DNA from: Bacteroidota bacterium
GTDB lineage: Bacteria; Bacteroidota; Bacteroidia; Bacteroidales; F082
Assembly: GCA_023396415.1 (NCBI GenBank)
Contig: JAEWWJ010000033.1
Location: 1-30,898 of the forward strand
DNA length: 30,898 nt
Direction of reading: 5' to 3'
Positions 1-7,619 of the stretch are shown one piece after another. Below the pieces are notes generated by a model that saw nothing but the letters and a program-made list of their open reading frames with translations, did no database searches and was not told the origin of the DNA. Positions within the stretch are counted from its first letter, which is position 1, and every line of letters begins with the position of its first letter. The position numbers were made by a program, and so were the translations under genes.

Positions 1-508
1 AGAAATATTTTTAGGTTCACTCACAAATCTACACTCCAATAGGTTTTATTCCACACAAAAAAGGAAAATTTTAAAATAAGCGTTGCGATTGGGGCAGGTG
101 AAATGATGAATCGCTCAATTTAGGTTAGAACCAGTCTAAATTTTCCTTATACACAATGATTTCATTTTGAAGATGGTACTTTCACCAAAAGCAGTTCTTG
201 TTCGCATTGCTTGTTCAGGATGTCGCCCATCAAATCTTCTTTTTATTTAAGATGGCTGCTGTCAAAAATGCTTTCTTTTAACGCTTTTGCGGCCTAAATT
301 GAAAGGAGATTTCAACGCTTCACTATGCCATAAATGCCACACAACTGTTAATGTGCTAACACAATTTTGTTTTAATCGCAAAAGACTTCTTTTCCTTTTA
401 AACTCACAATGAGCCATTTACATTGATAGTTTTGATTCAATTCTGGATTTAAAAAAAGTCTTTACAACGTTAAAAATGCTTATCAGAAAGTCGCCAAAAG
501 GCTAATTC
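1..508. other. Non-coding region upstream of tilS
   Basis: No reading frame here has a convincing start, composition or family motif; only very short frames occur on either strand. The stretch is AT-rich. It holds one weak inverted repeat near 117-143 (AATTTAG and CTAAATT, 7 bp arms) without a T tract. It probably contains the end of an upstream transcript and the tilS promoter, but no exact TAnnTTTG box is well placed for tilS. Confidence 0.5.
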
Positions 509-523
509 ATGTACTTTTGGACC

Positions 524-1861
524 ATGATTTCATCAGTTGAGGCATATATCAAAGCACACCATCTGCTTCAAAAGCCAGCCACCGTTGTGGTTGGTGTGAG
601 TGGAGGTAGAGATTCTGTGGCTTTAGCGCTGTGTTTGCAACAGCTCGGATACCATGTTGTGGTGGCACATTGCAATTTTCAATTGAGGGATAAAGATTCC
701 AATGCAGATGAAGCTTTTGTGCAACAATTGGCCAAAAAACTCGACCTAACGTATAAGGTGATGCGTTTCAATACCCTTGATTATTGTCAGAAGCATCATG
801 TCAGCGTTCAAGAAGCCGCGCGGGAATTACGTTACAGCTGGTTTGAGGTCTTACGTTTGGAAACCAATGCCCAAGCCATAGCCGTTGGACACCACCTTGA
901 CGACCAAATAGAAACATTTTTCATTCATCTGTTGCGCGGCTCAGGGGTGAGAGGCCTCAAGGGAATGATGCCCCGAAACGGCAACATCATTCGGCCATTG
1001 CTGTTTCTACCACGCTTAAAGGTTGAAAAATATCTCCAAGACCAAGCGCAGGAATACCGTGAAGACAAAAGCAACAGCGAAACAAAATACCTACGCAACA
1101 ACATCCGTCACAACTTAATGCCTGTAGTCAATGCCCTCAAAACCAATGGTTACGATGGACTTGTACAAAGCATCGGGCTGCTTCAGCAAGATTTTCTTCT
1201 GCTTGAAGACTTGGGCAAACAAAAAGCCGATACTTTATTACAAGCCACTGCCAACGGTTACAGCATCGCCTTGTCGGACCTTAAAAAGCATACTGCCATC
1301 GAAGCCCTTTTGTATGCTTTGCTCAAGAATTTTGGATTCAAAGGGGCCGTCATTGCCGCGGTGAAAGAATCTATGCAAAGGCAACCCGGTGCTGAGTTTT
1401 TCTCTACATCGCATCGTTTAATCATTGGACGAGAGGCACTAATTCTTCAAGAAATTCAGTTGAAGCACGAAGTTCCTGAAGTTTGGATTCAGGCAACAGA
1501 TGCATCCATCGAAAGTCCGGTGAAATTGCAGATAGATAGCATACCCCGCGGGAATATCGCTGATCTTCAACAACCCTCGGATGTTGCACTGCTTGATTTT
1601 GAACAACTTACCTTTCCATTGCTTCTGCGAAAGATACGCAACGGCGATCGCTTTCAGCCCTTCGGCTTGAAAGGGAGTAAGCTGGTGAGCGAATTTCTGA
1701 CCAACAAACACCTTTCGAGGCCGGAAAAAGAAAATACCTATGTGATCGAAAGCGTTGATGGTGCTATCGTTTGGCTTGTTGGACATCGTGTTGACGACCG
1801 TTTTGCGGTTACAGAAAAAACCAAAACCCTTTACAGGATCTTACGCAAAGCACCCTCCTGA
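524..1861 (+). CDS. tilS: tRNA(Ile)-lysidine synthase TilS
   Basis: This cytosolic enzyme uses ATP to attach lysine to C34 of the tRNA-Ile with a CAU anticodon, making lysidine so that the tRNA reads AUA. The N-terminal half has the N-type PP-loop SGGRDS (about residues 26-31) and the family block GHHLDDQIET followed by LLRGSGVRGLKGM. The C-terminal substrate-binding domain is present, with the RNGDRFQPFG and SEFLTNK blocks. At 445 residues it is the usual length for bacteria and looks intact. An upstream in-frame ATG at 509 would add five residues; I chose 524 because the protein then starts just before the conserved helix. The next gene on the same strand begins about 170 bp downstream, separated by a perfect 13-bp stem-loop. 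Confidence 0.95.
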   Translation: MISSVEAYIKAHHLLQKPATVVVGVSGGRDSVALALCLQQLGYHVVVAHCNFQLRDKDSNADEAFVQQLAKKLDLTYKVMRFNTLDYCQKHHVSVQEAARELRYSWFEVLRLETNAQAIAVGHHLDDQIETFFIHLLRGSGVRGLKGMMPRNGNIIRPLLFLPRLKVEKYLQDQAQEYREDKSNSETKYLRNNIRHNLMPVVNALKTNGYDGLVQSIGLLQQDFLLLEDLGKQKADTLLQATANGYSIALSDLKKHTAIEALLYALLKNFGFKGAVIAAVKESMQRQPGAEFFSTSHRLIIGREALILQEIQLKHEVPEVWIQATDASIESPVKLQIDSIPRGNIADLQQPSDVALLDFEQLTFPLLLRKIRNGDRFQPFGLKGSKLVSEFLTNKHLSRPEKENTYVIESVDGAIVWLVGHRVDDRFAVTEKTKTLYRILRKAPS

Positions 1862-1872
1862 TGGGCTAAACA

Positions 1873-1904
1873 AAGCTTATTTAGACACTTTTCTAAATAA
1901 GCTT
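1873..1904. terminator. Perfect 13-bp stem-loop after tilS
   Basis: AAGCTTATTTAGA at 1873-1885 is exactly complementary to TCTAAATAAGCTT at 1892-1904, with a 6-base loop. It lies 12 bases after the tilS stop, the right place for a transcript end. There is no T tract on either side, so it may be a processing or stability element rather than a classical intrinsic terminator. Confidence 0.45.
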
Positions 1905-2031
1905 GTTAAGCAACCATCCCTTTCACGAGGTTGTCTTGCAGGCACGTCCAAAAAACAAAATGCTTCTTCCTGCGGCATCAAAAAGAGGAAGACTCATTTT
2001 TTAATACTTGATGCTATTTTTATCTATAGAA

Positions 2032-4503
2032 ATGAATATGAAAATGAAACGATTTCTTTTAAGCTGGAGTCTACTCACCCTCCTCCTTTTGCCCTTTTTT
2101 GCGCAAGCACAGATTTTGGAACCTGTTAAATGGCGTTTTTCGACCGAAAAATTGGGCAATGACGAATACAATCTTATTTTTACCGCTGATATTGAGCCAC
2201 GTTGGCACTTGTATTCTCAAAACATTCCCATGTCGCCACCGGCCACCACTTTCACTTATGAAAAAGGTGTTGGCTACGAGCTGCTGGGAAAAGTAACCGA
2301 ATCGGAATCGGTTGAACAATACGATCCCAACTTTGAGATGACCCTTCGTTTTTTCTCCAAAGAGGCTATTTTTAAACAAAAAGTGAAGGTCGAAGCCGGT
2401 CAGACGGTCAACATTAAAGGCTTTGTTGAGTTTATGAGTTGCGACGATACCCGCTGCCTCCCTCCTGCCGAAGAGCCATTTTCATTTACCCTAAAATCAG
2501 AATCAGCCGTTGCGTCAAGCATCGCATCAGGGCCAGGCACCCAAAACGCTCCCCTCGATCCGGTGAAATGGACTTATTCCATTGACAATTACTCCTCAAA
2601 GGGCTATGAGCTGGTTTTCACGGCCACCATTGACAAAGGTTACCATTTGTATTCATTGGTAATTCCCGAAAACGGGCCATTGCCTACTGAATTTACTTTT
2701 ACTGCTGCCAAGGGTTTTTCAACCGAAGGTACTGTTTTTGAAACTTCCACAGGCATTGAGGCATATGATGAAATATTTGAGATGAACATCAAGTTTTTTG
2801 AAGGTCAAGCCGAGTTCAGACAAAAGATCATTCCCTCAGAAAAAAAACACACCATAGCCGGCGAAATTGCTTATATGGTATGCAACGACCAAGGTTGTGT
2901 GGCGTTGTACCATGATTTCAATATTGCTATAGATGGCGACAAAATTGTTGTCGAAGGCACCGAAAACCTTGCGCGTGCCACGATAGGTGAGGGCGAAAAC
3001 GATATTACCGGCTCCAGGGCTTCATTGTGGGGATTTTTTATTTTAGCTTTTTTGGGCGGATTGGCAGCCATCCTCACCCCTTGTGTTTTTCCGATGATTC
3101 CGATGACGGTTTCATTCTTTATGAAAGACAAAGAAAATAAATTGCGCGGTCAACTTCAGGCCATCGTTTATGGCTTGAGCATCATCGCTATTTACACCCT
3201 TATTGGTTCGATACTCGCCGTAGTAGCCGGTCCCGACATTGCCAACTGGCTGAGCACGCACTGGTTACCCAATATTTTATTTTTTGTTATCTTCATTGTT
3301 TTTGCGGCCTCATTCTTTGGGATGTTCGAGATCACAATGCCCCATTGGGTGGTCAACAAATCCGATGCACAAGCCGATCAAGGTGGTTTCATGGGCTCTG
3401 TTTTCATGGCTCTGACGCTTGTGCTTGTTTCCTTCAGCTGTACCGGACCTATTGTTGGCACCATTTTGGTTGAATCGGCAGGCGGTCAAGTGTTGAAACC
3501 CATCATCGGGATGTTTGGTTTCTCTTTGGCTTTCGCATTGCCATTCACCCTTTTCGCCTTCTTCCCTTCTTGGCTCAGCAATTTACCCAAATCGGGTGGA
3601 TGGCTCAACTCGGTGAAGGTGGTTTTAGGTTTCTTAGAGCTGGCATTAGGATTGAAATTCCTGAGCATTGCCGACCAAACCTACCATTGGGGTATCCTCG
3701 ACCGTGAGGTATATTTGGCCTTCTGGATCGTAATTTTCTTCCTGTTGGGAATGTATCTGCTCGGAAAACTGAAATTTGCCCACGATGACGACGTGCCTTT
3801 TCTCAGCGTTCCGCGCCTGATGCTGTCCATTATCACTTTCAGTTTTGTGATGTACCTCATCCCCGGAATGTTTGGAGCGCCGCTCAAAGCACTTTCAGGA
3901 TATATGCCTCCGATGCACACCCATGACTTCGACTTCAACAAAATGATCCGCGACAACAGCAGCCTTGCCACCGGAAATTTTGCGCAGGTGGACAAGCAAA
4001 ACGAGCTGTGCGAAACTCCTAAATTTCACGAAAAGCTGCACCTTCCGCATGGATTGACCGGCTACTTCGATTTTGACCAAGGATTGGCTTGTGCCAAAGC
4101 CATCAACAAACCCCTTTTTATTGATTTCACAGGCCACGGCTGCGTCAACTGTCGCGAAATGGAATCCAGCGTTTGGAGCGATCCACGTGTACTTAGAATA
4201 CTTCAAGAAGAATATTTAATTGTTGCACTTTATGTTGACGATAAAACCGAACTTCCTGAAGAAGAATGGGTCACCTCAACTTACGACAACAAAGTGAAAA
4301 AGACGATTGGACGCAAATTTTCCGATTTTCAAATCACGAAGTTCAACGTAAACGCACAACCTTTTTACGTGCTGATGGGCCACAACAACGAAGTGCTTGT
4401 GCAACCAAGGGCATACAACTTAGATGTTGATGAGTTTGTTAAATTCTTAGAAGATGGTGTTAAAAACTTTAAAGAAGGTAAATCGGCTTACACTGTGCAA
4501 TAG
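2032..4503 (+). CDS. dsbD: Thiol:disulfide interchange protein DsbD-like, with duplicated N-terminal domain
   Basis: This inner-membrane reductase should carry electrons from cytosolic thioredoxin to periplasmic thiol proteins. A signal peptide ending AQAQ is followed by two tandem DsbD-alpha-like domains (about residues 25-155 and 175-305). Each has a WHLYS/YHLYS block and a cysteine pair (CDDTRC about 137, CNDQGC about 284). The membrane core (about 330-620) has the paired cysteines expected of DsbD-beta, in LTPCVFPMIPMT (C351) and SFSCTGP (C470). A C-terminal thioredoxin-like domain carries CVNC (about 704). At 823 residues it is longer than E. coli DsbD, and the second alpha domain accounts for the excess. 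In-frame ATGs at 2032, 2038 and 2044 all precede the signal peptide, so the exact start is uncertain. The downstream hairpin at 4532 suggests that its transcript ends there. Confidence 0.9.
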   Translation: MNMKMKRFLLSWSLLTLLLLPFFAQAQILEPVKWRFSTEKLGNDEYNLIFTADIEPRWHLYSQNIPMSPPATTFTYEKGVGYELLGKVTESESVEQYDPNFEMTLRFFSKEAIFKQKVKVEAGQTVNIKGFVEFMSCDDTRCLPPAEEPFSFTLKSESAVASSIASGPGTQNAPLDPVKWTYSIDNYSSKGYELVFTATIDKGYHLYSLVIPENGPLPTEFTFTAAKGFSTEGTVFETSTGIEAYDEIFEMNIKFFEGQAEFRQKIIPSEKKHTIAGEIAYMVCNDQGCVALYHDFNIAIDGDKIVVEGTENLARATIGEGENDITGSRASLWGFFILAFLGGLAAILTPCVFPMIPMTVSFFMKDKENKLRGQLQAIVYGLSIIAIYTLIGSILAVVAGPDIANWLSTHWLPNILFFVIFIVFAASFFGMFEITMPHWVVNKSDAQADQGGFMGSVFMALTLVLVSFSCTGPIVGTILVESAGGQVLKPIIGMFGFSLAFALPFTLFAFFPSWLSNLPKSGGWLNSVKVVLGFLELALGLKFLSIADQTYHWGILDREVYLAFWIVIFFLLGMYLLGKLKFAHDDDVPFLSVPRLMLSIITFSFVMYLIPGMFGAPLKALSGYMPPMHTHDFDFNKMIRDNSSLATGNFAQVDKQNELCETPKFHEKLHLPHGLTGYFDFDQGLACAKAINKPLFIDFTGHGCVNCREMESSVWSDPRVLRILQEEYLIVALYVDDKTELPEEEWVTSTYDNKVKKTIGRKFSDFQITKFNVNAQPFYVLMGHNNEVLVQPRAYNLDVDEFVKFLEDGVKNFKEGKSAYTVQ

Positions 4504-4531
4504 CTCTAAAATAATTTCAAAATATAAATTT

Positions 4532-4565
4532 AAAGCAAGTGCCCTTGGGTGCTTGCTTTTTTTTT
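4532..4565 (+). terminator. Intrinsic terminator of the dsbD-like gene
   Basis: AAAGCAAG (4532-4539) pairs with CTTGCTTT (4552-4559). The stem continues through two G-T wobbles and C-G pairs to a CTTG tetraloop around 4544-4547. An uninterrupted run of nine T residues (4557-4565) follows, on the plus strand, 28 bases after the stop codon. Confidence 0.9.
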
Positions 4566-4570
4566 GGAAA

Positions 4571-4605
4571 TTTGACATCACCAAGAACAAAAATTAGCAA
4601 TATTG
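4571..4605 (+). promoter_or_regulatory. Possible promoter of the yqaE-like/glycoside hydrolase unit
   Basis: A TTTGACA element at 4571-4577 is followed 23 bases after its TTTG by CAATATTG (4598-4605). That is a two-mismatch version of the Bacteroidota -7 box TAnnTTTG. It lies 28-60 bases upstream of the proteolipid ATG and just downstream of the dsbD terminator, where a new promoter is needed. The match is weak. Confidence 0.25.
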
Positions 4606-4632
4606 CAGACTTAACCTCAAAACCAATTCAAA

Positions 4633-4782
4633 ATGTCACTTGGGAGAGTCCTTTTATGTATCCTATTTCCACCTTTGGCGGTGCTTGACAAGGGCTGCGG
4701 CTCAGTTTTAATCGTATTTTTGTTGACCTTAGCCGGATGGATTCCTGGAGTTATTGCCGCACTAATTGTCAACAAAAAATGA
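4633..4782 (+). CDS. YqaE/Pmp3 family small membrane proteolipid
   Basis: A 49-residue, very hydrophobic protein. It has the hallmark of the YqaE/Pmp3 (UPF0057) family: a first membrane helix running into PPLAVL, a short polar KGCG turn, then a second helix LLTLAGWIPGVIAALIV. Members are inner-membrane or plasma-membrane proteolipids linked to membrane potential and salt or cold stress in yeast, plants and bacteria; the molecular function is unsettled. The ATG at 4633 gives the full family length with nothing missing. The stop codon TGA (4780-4782) overlaps the ATG of the next gene (ATGA), so the two are probably translated from one mRNA. This gene is easily missed because of its size. Confidence 0.88.
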   Translation: MSLGRVLLCILFPPLAVLDKGCGSVLIVFLLTLAGWIPGVIAALIVNKK

Positions 4783-7454
4783 AACAAAAAACCAAAACAA
4801 GCTTTCAAACCACCTTCAAAATCTTGCTTTTCTCATTTCTGTTGATGGTCTTACCGAGCCTCAAAGCGCAGCAAAAAATCAAGCTCGATGCATTAATGTT
4901 TTACAATTTCAGCACCAAAGGCGACGCTGCGCTGTGGGTAGATGAACAAGCTCTGGCCAACGATCCTGCCGGTGGAAATGGCGGACAGCCAACCACAATT
5001 TTCTCTCCCGGTTGGGTAAACGCCGATATTTATTATCCGGCCTATGTTGTACTCGATTTGGGCAGAACTTATGCCTTGAGCTCCCTGTGGCTTTTCGATG
5101 CTAACGACAGTGATTCTTTGCACATCTACACCGGCAATCCAGCATCTTGGGGAAATAAAAAATCCATTTTTCTCAACACCTATAATACATGGCGGGAAGT
5201 AAATCTTCAAGAAACAACACGTTTTTTGCGGTTTGAACTCGTTGGCCCTTCCACACGAGTAGCTGAAATTGTATTGTACGGAACTCCTGTCGGGTCGCCG
5301 GCACCACTGCCTTTTCCTGTTCCGCTACCTAAACCCTTTATGAGAGATTTTTTTGGCGTAAACGGCTTTGTAAACGATCCTTACGACAAGCTTTCTTGTG
5401 TGGGCAACCTGCGCGAATACCACAACTGGGGCTGGGACGAAGGCAACCTCGACACCACTTATCCTGGCTACCCCAACAACCAATACGCTTGGAATCCCAG
5501 CTGGGTGAGCGGCCCGGGATGGGGATTTTATTTCGATGATTTCTATACCGATCTTCGCTCCAATGCCATCAGCGTAAGCCCCGATTTGCAAGGCGCTGCG
5601 CATTATATTACCGGTTTTGTTGACTCGCTCCTTCAGCACAAACCACTGAGTGCCGGCGAAAATCCGCTGTTACCCACATCCTATATTGAACACGCTGACT
5701 ACATGTTTCAGTTTGCAGCACGATATGGAAAAACGGCGGTTCCACTTGCTCAACTCAAGTTAAAAAGCGATCAGCAGCCCAAAACCGGAACAGCGTTGGT
5801 GCGCTACCTCGAAAACTGGAACGAGCCAGACAAATGGTGGTTCACCCGTGGTGGTTATTTTCGTGCCGACGAATTTGCGGCCATGTGCAGTGCCGATTAC
5901 GATGGCCATGAAGCCGCGTTAGGGCCCGGCAAAGGCATGAAAACTGCCGATCCACACATCAAAATGGTAATGGCCGGATTGGCAAGCCTTAACCTTGAGT
6001 ATGTGCGCTGCATGAAACTTTGGAGCGATTTTAACCGCACAAAAGGTTTTCCTGCCGATGTGTTAAATTTTCATCATTATTCAGAAAACGGATCGCACGG
6101 CATCAGCCCCGAAGCCGACAGTCTGAAACTTAAACTTGCCCGATTGGTGCAATACCGCGACACCTATTTGCCCGGAAAAGAAATTTGGCTGTCAGAATTT
6201 GGCTACGACACCCAACCCGAAAGCGTGCAAGCTGCCGTGGCCATTGATACCAATGACATTTATGAGGTTCAGGGACAGTGGATTTTGCGTTCGTTTCTTG
6301 AAGCCGCTGCTTCGGGCATAGACAAAGCCTATATGTTTATGTTGCGCGACGCCAATGCACTCGATCCCAACAAATACAACAGCTGCGGGCTTACCAATGA
6401 ATTATGGTATGGCCATCAACCCAAAAAATCGTGGTTTTATGTCAATACCATGAACCAACAATTGAAAAACCTCCGCTTTGAGCGCGAGGTGAATTCGGGA
6501 AACCCAACAGTGAGTGTGTATCAATTTAATTCGCAAAATGCTGATACAACGGTGTATGCCGTTTGGTGTCGCACTTCATCCAACACAGTAATCAATAATT
6601 TTCAGTTGAATGTTGGGGCTGCTACGCAAGTGAAACTTACCTTACCCATAAATCAAAAACCCAATGGTTTTGAATCTACCCTCACCGTTCAATCGGGTAA
6701 AGTGAGCTTCAGAGTTACCGAACGACCGGTTTTTATTCAAGTCGTCAACCCTTCAAAATCCAATCTTAGAGGACAATTACTTTTTTTTAATGAAAGCGGA
6801 AGCGCCTTGCCGGAAGCAGCACAAAACTTTCGATTACAGCTTTTTAACACTTCCAATGAGGCTGTTTCGGCGGTGATAAACCCGGTGATGGAGAACAACC
6901 TACCCATTTATAAATTTGAGAATGTAAGTCCACAACAACAGCTTAAAATCAGGCTTTGGGAGGAAAGCGAGGATGGTTTATTGGGCAACACCTGGCTTTG
7001 GAACGGTTGGAGCGGCATTACAGCGGCTGATGCTCTAATTCTCAGTTACCTCACTGTGTTCAGCCCATTTGTGCAACAACTCACTTGGATCAACGATGTA
7101 ACCCAATTGAGTCCTTTTTTGTTTCGGGTTGCTGACGTGAACAACAGCAACGCCTTGAGTGCTGTTGACGCCTTGATGCTGGTTTTACGTTCGGTTGGCC
7201 TACAGACAGTGAATCCATTTCCGGGAGGAAGACATAATTTTTGCGTGGCCGGAAACTTCGATACGGCATTGCAAACCCATGTTTTTCCTCAGTCACCGGA
7301 ATTTGTTTTTGACGAGCATGGCGTTTTTGCAGCCAACAGCGCAGATGAAAGTGTTTATTATGAAGCTCATTTGCCGCCTTTAGATTCGGGAGATCAGGTT
7401 TTTAATTTGTATTTTGTTGCTACAGGCAATTTAAATCTCTCAACCGGATTGTAG
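4779..7454 (+). CDS. Secreted clan GH-A-like glycoside hydrolase with discoidin-like and dockerin-like domains
   Basis: An 891-residue exported protein; the signal peptide ends about residue 30 (PSLKAQQ). Residues about 35-170 look like an F5/8 type C (discoidin) carbohydrate-binding fold (PAYVVLDLG, FLRFELVG, AEIVLYG). A TIM-barrel-like catalytic region spans about 190-570. ENWNEPDKW (E349) is a likely acid/base and IWLSEFGYD (E473) a likely nucleophile, as in clan GH-A families such as GH5, GH30 and GH39; the exact family is not assigned. A beta-rich linker domain follows. Residues about 740-815 are dockerin-like: two helices with TAADALILS and ADVNNSNALSAVDALML. It ends at a GNLNLSTGL motif with no T9SS sorting domain, which is unusual for this layout. 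A start at 4737 in the same frame is rejected because it precedes the signal peptide by 14 polar residues inside the yqaE-like gene. Confidence 0.8.
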   Translation: MKQKTKTSFQTTFKILLFSFLLMVLPSLKAQQKIKLDALMFYNFSTKGDAALWVDEQALANDPAGGNGGQPTTIFSPGWVNADIYYPAYVVLDLGRTYALSSLWLFDANDSDSLHIYTGNPASWGNKKSIFLNTYNTWREVNLQETTRFLRFELVGPSTRVAEIVLYGTPVGSPAPLPFPVPLPKPFMRDFFGVNGFVNDPYDKLSCVGNLREYHNWGWDEGNLDTTYPGYPNNQYAWNPSWVSGPGWGFYFDDFYTDLRSNAISVSPDLQGAAHYITGFVDSLLQHKPLSAGENPLLPTSYIEHADYMFQFAARYGKTAVPLAQLKLKSDQQPKTGTALVRYLENWNEPDKWWFTRGGYFRADEFAAMCSADYDGHEAALGPGKGMKTADPHIKMVMAGLASLNLEYVRCMKLWSDFNRTKGFPADVLNFHHYSENGSHGISPEADSLKLKLARLVQYRDTYLPGKEIWLSEFGYDTQPESVQAAVAIDTNDIYEVQGQWILRSFLEAAASGIDKAYMFMLRDANALDPNKYNSCGLTNELWYGHQPKKSWFYVNTMNQQLKNLRFEREVNSGNPTVSVYQFNSQNADTTVYAVWCRTSSNTVINNFQLNVGAATQVKLTLPINQKPNGFESTLTVQSGKVSFRVTERPVFIQVVNPSKSNLRGQLLFFNESGSALPEAAQNFRLQLFNTSNEAVSAVINPVMENNLPIYKFENVSPQQQLKIRLWEESEDGLLGNTWLWNGWSGITAADALILSYLTVFSPFVQQLTWINDVTQLSPFLFRVADVNNSNALSAVDALMLVLRSVGLQTVNPFPGGRHNFCVAGNFDTALQTHVFPQSPEFVFDEHGVFAANSADESVYYEAHLPPLDSGDQVFNLYFVATGNLNLSTGL

Positions 7455-7619
7455 TTCCTCTAAATGCATCATGCAATTAATGAATAGGTTATAAAAATAT
7501 TAAAGCCATTGACCTACAAGCCCGGTTTTCAAAAAACACACCTCAAAATGACTTCTTATAATTTCTGAAACCGACAAAAAGAAAAAACCTTAATTTAGTC
7601 CATTCAAAAGAACTCAAAA

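Noticed and set aside
512..519. TACTTTTG at the tilS start as a promoter for a leaderless mRNA
   Set aside because: It matches the -7 consensus, but it is only four bases before the ATG and there is no -33 element, so chance is more likely.
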